A stretch of DNA of 13,539 nt. Source: CAYRGQ01 sp964444885. GTDB taxonomy: Bacteria; Bacteroidota; Bacteroidia; Sphingobacteriales; Sphingobacteriaceae. This document shows positions 1 to 7,162 of this stretch, one piece after another. The DNA lies in NCBI GenBank assembly GCA_964444885.1, contig CAYUIZ010000084.1:1-13539 (forward strand), given 5' to 3'. The notes beneath the pieces were generated by a model that had not been told where the DNA came from, did not search any database, and saw only the letters and a list, made by a program, of their open reading frames with translations. The stretch's first letter is position 1, and every line of letters starts with the position of its first letter. Made by a program: the position numbers and the translations under genes.

Positions 1-13
1 CAAGTAAACAAGG

Positions 14-75
14 GACCCCGAATCGAGTTCGGGGTGACGGAGCCCTCAGCGTCATTCCGGGCTTGGTCCGGCCTC
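14..75. repeat. Head-to-head pair of diverged dispersed hairpin repeats
   Basis: Two 26-bp units, 14-39 and 50-75, face each other in inverted orientation around a 10-bp spacer. Aligning 14-39 with the reverse complement of 50-75 gives 17 identical bases of 26, and both units end in CGTCA at the inner side. Each unit is itself a hairpin. The left one has an 8-bp perfect stem, 15-22 with 28-35 (ACCCCGAA/TTCGGGGT) and loop 23-27. The right one pairs 57-62 with 66-71, including one G.T pair. Similar CGTCATTCC-type palindromes are known as intergenic multi-copy elements in many bacterial genomes. That this is such a family here is inference from two copies plus a weaker one near 2288. It lies downstream of the S41 protease stop and could end or stabilise that transcript, but no U-tract follows on the minus strand. 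Confidence 0.55.
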
Positions 76-135
76 TGTTTCTGAAAAGCGCTGATCGCCG
101 TGATACGTAACCGATTTATTCCTAATCGAAAGGAA

Positions 136-2268
136 CTATTTCAGCGCCAGGTAGTCCGCCATTACTTTCAGGGTTTCGTCAATCATGAAGTCGTATTCGT
201 CGTCGTTGGTGGCGCCGGCGGGTACTTCGCCTAACCCTCTAAAGGCACGGCTTTCGTTGATGCGATCCCGGTTTCGCTTGCGGTTTTCCTCGCGCTCAGT
301 CCGCAGCTTATCGATCTGCAGGGTGACTGACGTTTCCGAATCACGCTGTTCGACGAGTTCGATATCTTCCAAAATAAACTTGTACTCGGGCGATGCCTGC
401 ATCCGTTCCTGGTGGATGGCTTCAAGCTTGGCATTGACCGCTGTCAAGTCCTTAACGGGTTGAAAGTTTGTCGGCTTGATCTGATCCCAGGGCAGTGCGG
501 AACGTTCCGCGCTTTCGCCGTATTTATCCGACGCATAAATCGACGGGAATACGATATCCGGCATGACGCCTTTGTGTTGTGTGCTGCTGCCGGTGATGCG
601 GTAAAATTTGGCCATGGTGATGTTAATCTGGCCAAAGATGGGGGCACCTGCCGGAATGTTGGTGTTTTCGGACCGGGCTTTGAGCAGCAAACGGTCCGTT
701 GGGCTAATGACCCGGCTCATGTCAATGGCGGACTGCACCGTGCCTTTGCCATAGGTTTGCGTGCCGAGGATGACGCCCCGGCCGTAGTCTTGGATTGCAC
801 CCGCAAAGATTTCCGACGCTGACGCGCTGAAACGGTTGATAAGCACACCCAGCGGGCCGTCCCAGGCCACGTCCGCATCGGTGTCGCTGCTGACCTCAAC
901 TTGGTTGCGCGCATCGCGCACCTGTACGACAGGGCCCTGTTCGATAAACAATCCGGTAAGCTCGATGGACTCTTGCAAGGATCCGCCGCCATTGAAACGC
1001 AGGTCGACCAGCACGGCATCCACGTTTTCTTGCTTGAGCGTATCGAGGATTAGCCGTACGTCGCGCGTCGTGCTCTTGTAGTTCGGGTCTCTATTGCGGT
1101 ACGCGTTAAAGTCGATATAGAACTTCGGGATGCTGATAATGCCTACGCGGTAGGTTTTGCCGTCGTTGCCGGTTACTTCCTCGATCCGCTTCTGGGCGGA
1201 TTCGTCTTCAATGACGATACGCTCCCGCGTAATGGAGACAATCCGCGGCTCGGCCGAGAGTTCTTGCCCTGCGGGAATTACCTTGAGCCGGACAATCGTG
1301 CCTTTCGGGCCTTTGATTTTAGATACCGCGTTATCCAGGCGCCAGCCGATGATGTCTTCAAACTCGCCGTCTTTGCCTTGGCCTACGGCGATGATCCGGT
1401 CATCGATGCTGAGCGACTTGTCGCGGAATACGGGCCCCCCGGGGATAACCTCTGCGATTTTCACCACTTCATTTTCCATTGTCAGCCGAGCACCGATACC
1501 TTCGAACGTATTGGCCATGCCCTCATTAAATTGCTGGGCAAAGTACGGGTTGAAATAGCTGGTATGCGGGTCGATGGCTTCGGTCAGGGCGCCCATGATA
1601 ATCTGGAAGGCCTCATTGCTGTCCATCTTTTTGATTTGCGAAATCAGGTTGTTGTACCGCGAGCGGATAGTTTCGCGGTTTTTCTGATCCACGCTGTCCG
1701 CGCCTGACGTGTTGCTCAGCTTGAGGTTGAGCAGGTCGTATTTGGCCCGGCGGCGCCACTGATCGTCAGCTTCGGCCTCATTTGCAAACCAAGGGCGGTT
1801 CTTGCGGTTGTATTCGTACACTTCGTCGACCGTGAAATCATGGGGAGCATCCACCTGCGTAAGCGCATATTCCAAGCGCTCGAGATTGCGCTTCATAAAC
1901 ACGTTATAAATGTGGTACATGGCGCTCAGGTCGCCATTCTTAAAGTCGCCCCCCAGCTTGTGCCGGTACGGCTCAAAGGTGTCAATATCCTCCTGCATGA
2001 GGTAGTTGCGTCCCTCGTCGAGCGATGCAATCAGATTGTCGAAGATCAGGCTGGAGATAGAATCGCCTAACGGCACTCTTTTGTAGCTCACCGACTCGAA
2101 CAGCCCCACCACGTCCTTCGCTATCACGGCGTGCTGAGCCGTCGGCCTCAACATCACCCAGTCTCCCTCCAAACTAACGCGTGGCTTGGAACCGCAGGCT
2201 GCAAAAGCTACTACGGCAAACATCACGACAAACACTCTCTTCAGCATATTCCCAATATTAGTATTCAT
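136..2268 (-). CDS. prc: Tail-specific carboxy-terminal processing protease (S41A, Prc/Tsp type), lipoprotein
   Basis: This is a 710-residue periplasmic serine protease that degrades or trims proteins from their C-termini. The N-terminus is a lipoprotein signal (hydrophobic stretch about 11-24, then Cys25 in FAAC-GSK). An all-alpha N-terminal region (about 45-245, ending near DPHTSYF) is followed by a PDZ domain (about 253-345) with a FEGIGA start. The S41 catalytic core (about 370-575) carries FSASASEIF and YGKGTVQ. By alignment from memory to E. coli Prc (Ser430, Asp441, Lys455), the catalytic residues are Ser483, Asp494 and Lys508, with identical spacing. A charged C-terminal domain follows (about 600-710), as in full-length Prc. 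An ATG at 2247 (Met8, MLKRVF) is an equally good start because it gives a more usual lipoprotein leader. The gene is 316 bp past the PUL and is probably transcribed separately. It is a general envelope-quality-control enzyme, not a carbohydrate gene. Confidence 0.95.
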   Translation of the reverse strand: MNTNIGNMLKRVFVVMFAVVAFAACGSKPRVSLEGDWVMLRPTAQHAVIAKDVVGLFESVSYKRVPLGDSISSLIFDNLIASLDEGRNYLMQEDIDTFEPYRHKLGGDFKNGDLSAMYHIYNVFMKRNLERLEYALTQVDAPHDFTVDEVYEYNRKNRPWFANEAEADDQWRRRAKYDLLNLKLSNTSGADSVDQKNRETIRSRYNNLISQIKKMDSNEAFQIIMGALTEAIDPHTSYFNPYFAQQFNEGMANTFEGIGARLTMENEVVKIAEVIPGGPVFRDKSLSIDDRIIAVGQGKDGEFEDIIGWRLDNAVSKIKGPKGTIVRLKVIPAGQELSAEPRIVSITRERIVIEDESAQKRIEEVTGNDGKTYRVGIISIPKFYIDFNAYRNRDPNYKSTTRDVRLILDTLKQENVDAVLVDLRFNGGGSLQESIELTGLFIEQGPVVQVRDARNQVEVSSDTDADVAWDGPLGVLINRFSASASEIFAGAIQDYGRGVILGTQTYGKGTVQSAIDMSRVISPTDRLLLKARSENTNIPAGAPIFGQINITMAKFYRITGSSTQHKGVMPDIVFPSIYASDKYGESAERSALPWDQIKPTNFQPVKDLTAVNAKLEAIHQERMQASPEYKFILEDIELVEQRDSETSVTLQIDKLRTEREENRKRNRDRINESRAFRGLGEVPAGATNDDEYDFMIDETLKVMADYLALK

Positions 2269-2287
2269 GTATTCTTCAAAAAATTAG

Positions 2288-2336
2288 CGTCATTCCAGTA
2301 GCCGGGATAGCACCCGTATCCCGATCGTAATGCCTG
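2288..2336. repeat. Third, diverged copy of the CGTCATTCC hairpin repeat
   Basis: The left edge CGTCATTCC is identical to the start of the unit at 50-58. Inside is a perfect 7-bp stem, CGGGATA (2303-2309) with TATCCCG (2317-2323), loop 2310-2316. The outer CATT (2291-2294) and AATG (2329-2332) can extend it through an asymmetric internal loop. The element sits 20 bp upstream of the protease start codon, so transcripts of that gene would probably carry it in their 5' leader. Membership in the same family as 14-75 is inferred from the shared edge and the palindromic layout. The interior is not closely similar. Confidence 0.4.
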
Positions 2337-2499
2337 ACCCTACAACCGCCTTGCATTCACCTTTGGATAGGAAAGCCTATAAAATTAGGCATTAAATCAC
2401 TATGAAACACGATCAATCTACTGCTTATTTATCAAATAGGCGGCCTTTTGCCGAAATCGTTCGGGAAAATAACATTTTTTAACAAAATGGGGAGCGGGC

Positions 2500-2537
2500 A
2501 AAAAGCCCGGTTTGCCGCGAAAGCATTCGTGCGGGCC
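2500..2537 (-). terminator. Candidate intrinsic terminator of the PUL transcript
   Basis: On the minus strand, GCCCG (2536-2532) pairs with CGGGC (2509-2505) and is followed at once by five T (2504-2500). The 22-base loop can fold further, with CGAA/TTCG around a four-base loop (2529-2518). It starts about 50 bases after the acetylesterase stop codon. The stem is only 5 G/C pairs and the T-tract is short. The same CGGGC can instead pair with GCCCG at 2499-2495, which puts the five T in a loop, so termination may be partial. Confidence 0.4.
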
Positions 2538-2584
2538 AAACAAGGCCACTCCTCCTAGCATAGCATGTTGGAGGCCAATTGCCG

Positions 2585-4555
2585 TCACCGGGGGGCAAGC
2601 ACACCCGCTTGGAAAGGAGAAGCCGGCAGGCCCTCCCGATTGTAAAGGTTCGGGTTGACGGGATTGTCCGCCCAGCCGTATCGGACGTAGACGGGGTCGG
2701 GGATGTTTTCATGCCAAACGACTACGTGGTCCCCGACTATTTTTGCCCGAGCCCACACAAACACCCGGTCTTCTCCCGCGATGGCAAACTCGGCCAATTC
2801 TTGTCCGTCATTGGCGACCAGCCCATTGCCGACATGGTTAAAGGCGACGATAATCTGGTTGCCTTCTTTCCGGCAATCCGCATAGATGGGGCCGGAGGGT
2901 ACGATGTCCTCGCCATAGGCGATGTGGCGGGCCAAGCGCACAAGCCGTGTGCCTACTTCGCCTTTTCTTGCTGGGTGGATGTCGTTCCATTCGCCTAAGT
3001 CGATGGCTACGGCCATGCCCGTGCGGGGTATGGAGAGGGCGGTGCGCTGTGATTCGCGGAGTTGGGCCCAATTGCTTTCCGATGGCAGGTAGTTGTATTC
3101 CATGAAACCCGGCAGCTGCACAAAGAGGAAAGGCAGGGCATCATCGTGCCACTGCCTGCGCCAGTCGCTGATCAATGCGGGCAACAATTTGGCGTATTCG
3201 CGGGGGCGGCCGGTGTTGCTTTCGCCTTGGTACCACAAGACACCCTTCAGGGCATAGTTAGCCAAGGGCGCGATCATGGCGTTGAACAATGCGGCGGGTT
3301 GGTTTTGTGCCGATATGCCCTGCACGGCTTGGCGCGCGCGGGCCGGGTCGAATACCTCGCCCACTTGGTACAGCCACGTACCCCTGATGTCAACGGTGTC
3401 TGCGCCTGCAACAACGCAATACGGCTTGTCCGGTACGAACCCGCCCTTGCCGGCGTGGTTGGTCACGCGTACCACGAACGTGTTTTTGCCCGCTTTCAAT
3501 ACGCCATCCGGCACATGGTAACGCCGCTGGGGGTACATGTAGCCGGTATTGCCCACTTCATGGCCATTGATGTACAACACATCTGCATCCACGATCCGGC
3601 CTAGGAATACCCGGGCAGGCTTGCCCGCCATGGAAGCCGGTATGTCCACCTCGCGGCGATACCAGACAATGCCGTCCAGGTCGCGGACACCTTGGTCTTC
3701 CCAATAGCCCGGCACGTTGATCGTACGCCATTCACTTGCCGGACGGTATTCCGTTTCGAACCATTTCGGATCGGACAGCAAGCCCAAATCGTTCGGCGTG
3801 GCCAGCGGGGTCGATTCCAATGCTTCCCGGTTTCTGGCGTTGATATATGCCGTATCCTTGTTTTGCCGGATCACGTCCATGATATCGGGGAATTCTTCGA
3901 GTCCGCCCTCGCTCGTCCAGGCTTCGATCGGCGTGCCGCCCACACTCGCATTGATCAGGCCGATGGGAACCTGGTGTTGCTCGTGGAGCTGCTTGGCAAA
4001 AAAATAGGCCACTACGGAAAACCTCCGCACGTCTTCGCCGACGGCGCGTTCCCATCGGCCTGAGGGCAAATCGGCTTGGGTAGTGGCCAGGTCTGTTGCA
4101 TTGGGTACTAGAAACTGGCGGATATGCGGATAGTTTGCTTGCGCGATGTCGTCGGCATACTCCACGTCGTGGATGTTGAGCGTATGCACCATGTTGCTCT
4201 GGCCGCTGCACAACCAGACATCGCCCAGCAGGATATCCGCTATTGTGATCCGGTTATCGCCCTGGAGGTGCATGGTATGCGGGCCGCCGGCTGGCAGCGG
4301 CGGCAAGCGAAACTGCCACTCGCCGTCACTTTCCGTCGTTGTCCGATAGGTCTTGCCGCCAAACCGAAGCGTCACCCGTTCGCCAGGGCGCGCCCGGCCC
4401 CAAATGTCCAGCTCGGTATCCCGTTGCAAAACCATCCCGTCGCTGATTAGCTTGGGCAAGGTGATGTCAGCGGTCGCCGGCCAAGGGGCAACAGCCAAAC
4501 CGACTAGGATCAAAAGTAAGCTAACTCGACTTAACATGCGCTGTTTTTTTTCCAT
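2585..4555 (-). CDS. Secreted SGNH carbohydrate O-acetylesterase (SASA/CE20-like)
   Basis: This 656-residue enzyme should remove O-acetyl groups from a sugar polymer or oligosaccharide. Family members are usually labelled sialate O-acetylesterase, but with a GH10, GH43 and xylo-oligosaccharide transporter upstream the likely substrate is acetylated xylan. Residues 1-29 form a signal peptide with an ATA cleavage site and no lipobox, so it should be soluble in the periplasm or released. The nucleophile is Ser120 in SGQSNM. Further SGNH motifs are GGTPIEAW (about 206-213), WYQGESN (441-447) and the catalytic pair Asp525/His527 in NDIHP. Between the two halves of the catalytic fold, about 275-395, lies an inserted beta-sandwich resembling the sugar-binding domain of GH2 enzymes (VWYRREV, INGHEVG). 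This arrangement recalls the CE20 xyloglucan acetylesterase of Xanthomonas, cited from memory. It starts 19 bp after the GH43 gene, is probably co-transcribed with it, and is the last gene of the PUL. Confidence 0.88.
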   Translation of the reverse strand: MEKKQRMLSRVSLLLILVGLAVAPWPATADITLPKLISDGMVLQRDTELDIWGRARPGERVTLRFGGKTYRTTTESDGEWQFRLPPLPAGGPHTMHLQGDNRITIADILLGDVWLCSGQSNMVHTLNIHDVEYADDIAQANYPHIRQFLVPNATDLATTQADLPSGRWERAVGEDVRRFSVVAYFFAKQLHEQHQVPIGLINASVGGTPIEAWTSEGGLEEFPDIMDVIRQNKDTAYINARNREALESTPLATPNDLGLLSDPKWFETEYRPASEWRTINVPGYWEDQGVRDLDGIVWYRREVDIPASMAGKPARVFLGRIVDADVLYINGHEVGNTGYMYPQRRYHVPDGVLKAGKNTFVVRVTNHAGKGGFVPDKPYCVVAGADTVDIRGTWLYQVGEVFDPARARQAVQGISAQNQPAALFNAMIAPLANYALKGVLWYQGESNTGRPREYAKLLPALISDWRRQWHDDALPFLFVQLPGFMEYNYLPSESNWAQLRESQRTALSIPRTGMAVAIDLGEWNDIHPARKGEVGTRLVRLARHIAYGEDIVPSGPIYADCRKEGNQIIVAFNHVGNGLVANDGQELAEFAIAGEDRVFVWARAKIVGDHVVVWHENIPDPVYVRYGWADNPVNPNLYNREGLPASPFQAGVLAPR

Positions 4556-4574
4556 CGTTGTAATGGGCTATCCG

Positions 4575-5606
4575 CTACGCCCGGTACGGATCGATCGTCT
4601 GAATACGGCCCGCCGCATCGTGAACCAACTCCGCGCACTTGACCGACCGCAGGTGGGTGGTCCCGTGGGACAGGCTGGAGTCGTGGTAGAACAAGTACCA
4701 TTTGCCCTGAAACTCCACGATGGAGTGGTGCGAGGTCCAGCCGACCACCGGGTTCAGTATCCGCCCGCGGTACGTGAACGGCCCGTACGGATTGCCCGCC
4801 GTAGCATAGCAAATATAGTGCGTATCGCCGGTAGAATAGGATAAGTAGTAGGTTCCTTTGTATTTGTGTATCCAGGGCGCTTCAAAAAAACGCCGTTCGT
4901 TGTCGCCTTGCAGGATGGGGTTGCCCGCTTCGTCCAGTATCAAGATGTCACGGGGTGCTTCGGCAAACTCCAATAGATCATCGCTCAGTTTCGCCATTTT
5001 AGCACATAGCGCTGGTTCGTCATCGTTCGGCAAGTGCGCCAGGGGCCCTTCGCCCTCGGCATTGAACGTGCCGTTTCGCCAGCGTTGCAATTGTCCGCCC
5101 CAGATACCCCCAAAATAGAGGTAGTACGCCCCGTCGTCGTTGTACACCGCCGGATCGATCGAAAAGCTCCCTCGGATAGGCTGGGGCTGGGCTACGAACG
5201 GGCCGGTCGGCGAATGGCTGGTGGCGACACCGATGCGGAAAATGCCCTCCTTGTCTTTGGCCGGGAAATAAAAATAGTAGGTGCCGTCTTTTTCGGTGGC
5301 ATCCGGGGCCCACAGTTGCTGCGATGCCCACGGCACATCCTTGACGTCCAGGGCGATGCCATGGTCTGTCGCCTCTCCATCTGGATGGCCCATTGATAGC
5401 ACGTGGTAATCCTCCATCGCAAAGTGGCTTCCCAAATCGTCAAATGGCACATCGCTTTCGATGTCATGCGATGGGTAAATGTAGATTTTGCCATCAAACA
5501 CGTGGGCCGATGGGTCCGCTGTATAAATGTGCGTCACCAAGGGCTGTGAAATGGCCTTTCGCTTTAGTTCGTCAAAATCGATGTGGTCAATTGGGTCTTC
5601 TGGCAT
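4575..5606 (-). CDS. xynB: Cytoplasmic GH43 beta-xylosidase / alpha-L-arabinofuranosidase (XynB-like)
   Basis: This is a 343-residue inverting exo-glycosidase expected to release xylose, and possibly arabinose, from imported oligosaccharides. There is no signal peptide, so it should act in the cytoplasm after uptake by the adjacent symporter. It is one five-bladed beta-propeller domain without an accessory module. The catalytic residues by motif are Asp31 (general base, YTADPSAHVFDG), Asp151 (pKa modulator, SIDPAVYND) and Glu242 (general acid, RRFFEAPW). The HH pair at 293-294 (TSHHSIVE) is the usual metal or substrate-site histidine region. The sequence strongly recalls Prevotella XynB, a bifunctional xylosidase/arabinofuranosidase (GWTxHHxIVEFxGKWYLF and GGQLQR are shared, from memory). 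The symbol is by that analogy. The start is supported by GAGGAG five bases upstream. It follows the symporter gene by 87 bp and precedes the esterase by 19 bp. Confidence 0.93.
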   Translation of the reverse strand: MPEDPIDHIDFDELKRKAISQPLVTHIYTADPSAHVFDGKIYIYPSHDIESDVPFDDLGSHFAMEDYHVLSMGHPDGEATDHGIALDVKDVPWASQQLWAPDATEKDGTYYFYFPAKDKEGIFRIGVATSHSPTGPFVAQPQPIRGSFSIDPAVYNDDGAYYLYFGGIWGGQLQRWRNGTFNAEGEGPLAHLPNDDEPALCAKMAKLSDDLLEFAEAPRDILILDEAGNPILQGDNERRFFEAPWIHKYKGTYYLSYSTGDTHYICYATAGNPYGPFTYRGRILNPVVGWTSHHSIVEFQGKWYLFYHDSSLSHGTTHLRSVKCAELVHDAAGRIQTIDPYRA

Positions 5607-5611
5607 ACCAT

Positions 5612-5617
5612 CTCCTC
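5612..5617 (-). promoter_or_regulatory. Shine-Dalgarno GAGGAG of the GH43 gene
   Basis: On the minus strand GAGGAG is separated by ATGGT (five bases) from the GH43 ATG. None of the other fully visible start regions in the window has a comparable purine tract; the protease start has only GAAGAA. Two nearby ATGs (5619 and 5611) are out of frame with the enzyme, so this site decides the start at 5606. Confidence 0.6.
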
Positions 5618-5648
5618 ATTTCGCCAAAGGCGGAATCCGTAAAAAAAT

Positions 5649-5680
5649 TAAATATACGATTATCGCCCGTACGACGGCAA
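5649..5680 (-). promoter_or_regulatory. Weak candidate internal promoter before the GH43 gene
   Basis: On the minus strand, GTTG (its TTG at 5680-5678) is followed after 21 bases by TATATTTA (5656-5649). This fits the Bacteroidota pattern TTTG, 19-21 bases, TAnnTTTG with one mismatch in each element. It is 43 bases upstream of the GH43 ATG, inside the 87-bp gap after the symporter. AT-rich gaps produce such matches by chance, so this is only a candidate. Confidence 0.2.
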
Positions 5681-5693
5681 CTGTTGTTCCAGC

Positions 5694-7139
5694 TCATTCG
5701 CTTCTCCTTGCTTTCAGCTCGGCCTCAATCCGAACTTCCATTTTCTTGTCGATCTTATAGTAGAAAAGCAATCCTGCGGCGAGCAGAAACGGAATGGACG
5801 GAAACACGCTGACCAGCATCTTGGTGCCCAGCCGGGCTGGTTCGGCCTGCGCGATCTCGCTGCTTGGCACGTAGTCATACCAACCCAATATCCAGGTCAG
5901 CGAAGCTCCCCCAATGGTCAAGCCTACTTTCAGCCCCATCATCATGGCCGAAAAAATAATCGCCGTCGCCCTTCGGTTGTTTTTCCATTCGCTGTAGTCG
6001 GCCACATCGGCGATCATGGCCCAAAGCAGGGGTATGGTTATGCCATAGGACAGGCCGTGCATGATCTGCGAAGCGTACATGAGCGTGACCGAGCCCGGCT
6101 GGAAGACATAAAAAACCAAGATAAACAGGGTGGACACAAACAAGGCGATGCCGAATACGTCACGCTTGCCGTATCGGTCGGCCAGGGGCTTCGAGAAACC
6201 AATCCCGATAATCATGAAAATAATCCCGCCCGCGTTAAACAGGCCAAAGCCCGCCGATACCGGGTCTTCACCGAAAAAGTTGATGCCCAGGGCGGAAAAA
6301 CCGGCAAGGATTGGTGCAACGAACCGGGCGAGGCGTTCACCGTCGACATAATTCTCGAAATAATAGACATACGCTCCCCCTTTCATGGCGAGGGTGATGA
6401 ATACCAAGGTGGTGAGTACCAGCATAATGAGCCACGGCCTGTTTTTGGCCAGATCGCCTAAGTCTTCCTTTAATGTCGACTTTTGTTCGGCTTTGGGCAC
6501 GACGCGTTCCCGTGTCGTGAAAAACGTCACCAATAGCATAATCGTGCCAATGACGGCCAGCCAGGTCATCACCTGTTCAATGCCCGCGGCCCGGTCCCCG
6601 TCTCCGGCGGCGATGATGATGGGCAGCATAAATACCTGAACAAAAAACTGGGCAAACATCACGGCAACAAAGCGATAGGCTGATATGCTGTTGCGTTCCT
6701 TCATGTCGCCCGTGAGGACACCACTTAGTGCGGAGTAGGGGAGGTTGTTGGCAGCATACAAGAGCAGCAGCAAGGTGTACGTGATGACGGCGTAGATAAC
6801 CTTGCCCTGGTATGCGAAATCAGGTGTGCTGAAGGCCAGTAAGGCAGAAATCCCCAAAGGTACCGCCGTCCACAGAATCCACGGCCTGAATTTGCCCCAC
6901 CGGGAGCGCGTGCGGTCTGCCAGGGCACCCACCAGCGGATTGAATCCGAAACCGGCCACCAGCCCCACCACGAGCATAATGGCTGCGGCATGTTGGGTCT
7001 GCAAGCCGTAAATGTCGGTATAGAAATATGCCAGGTAGGTGATTAGGGTTTGGAAAACCAAATTGGCCGCCAAGTCGCCTAAGCTGTACCCCACTTTTTC
7101 GATGGCCGATAACCGGCCGTGCTTCGCGTTTGTTTGCAT
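5694..7139 (-). CDS. GPH-family xylo-oligosaccharide:cation symporter (MFS)
   Basis: This 481-residue, roughly 12-helix inner-membrane transporter belongs to the glycoside-pentoside-hexuronide:cation symporter family. It should carry short xylosides or related sugars from periplasm to cytoplasm with H+ or Na+. Family signatures are GYSLGDLAAN (17-26) in helix 1, YFYTDIYGL (38-46), the loop ADRTRSRWGKFRPWILW (74-90), NNLPYSAL (131-138), the second-half repeat of that loop PLADRYGKRDVFG (318-330), and ADVADYSEWKNNRRATA (377-393). The central loop (about 208-235) is hydrophilic, as usual. The N-terminus has no cleavable signal. It lies 23 bp after the GH10 gene and 87 bp before the cytoplasmic GH43 gene, which indicates that the cargo is GH43 substrate. 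It corresponds in role to xynD of the Prevotella xylanase cluster and XynP-type xyloside carriers. The exact sugar and ion are inference. Confidence 0.92.
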   Translation of the reverse strand: MQTNAKHGRLSAIEKVGYSLGDLAANLVFQTLITYLAYFYTDIYGLQTQHAAAIMLVVGLVAGFGFNPLVGALADRTRSRWGKFRPWILWTAVPLGISALLAFSTPDFAYQGKVIYAVITYTLLLLLYAANNLPYSALSGVLTGDMKERNSISAYRFVAVMFAQFFVQVFMLPIIIAAGDGDRAAGIEQVMTWLAVIGTIMLLVTFFTTRERVVPKAEQKSTLKEDLGDLAKNRPWLIMLVLTTLVFITLAMKGGAYVYYFENYVDGERLARFVAPILAGFSALGINFFGEDPVSAGFGLFNAGGIIFMIIGIGFSKPLADRYGKRDVFGIALFVSTLFILVFYVFQPGSVTLMYASQIMHGLSYGITIPLLWAMIADVADYSEWKNNRRATAIIFSAMMMGLKVGLTIGGASLTWILGWYDYVPSSEIAQAEPARLGTKMLVSVFPSIPFLLAAGLLFYYKIDKKMEVRIEAELKARRSE

Positions 7140-7162
7140 ACAATGGGTCTGAGACGGAGACG

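Larger units (their letters stand above)
2269..2584. other. 316-bp non-coding gap between the acetylesterase and the protease genes
   Basis: No credible coding sequence lies here. Reading along the minus strand, the first part holds hairpin material just after the esterase stop (including 2544-2576 and the terminator candidate at 2500-2537). An AT-rich stretch follows (about 2380-2490), which should contain the protease promoter. A diverged dispersed repeat comes last (2288-2336). Further small palindromes are GCCTA/TAGGC at 2375-2379 and 2386-2390, and CGGC/GCCG at 2441-2444 and 2450-2453. I searched for the Bacteroidota promoter pattern (TTTG, about 20 bases, TAnnTTTG) on the minus strand and found no convincing match. 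Confidence 0.6.

Noticed and set aside
112..128. Hairpin CGATT/AATCG as terminator of the protease gene
   Set aside because: It has only five mostly A/T pairs and no T-tract after it on the minus strand.
3062..3604. 180-codon open frame on the plus strand
   Set aside because: It is antisense to the acetylesterase and shows no family motif or start signal.
2585..4555. Role in sialic-acid metabolism
   Set aside because: No sialidase, sialic-acid lyase or transporter is present; the neighbours are xylan enzymes.
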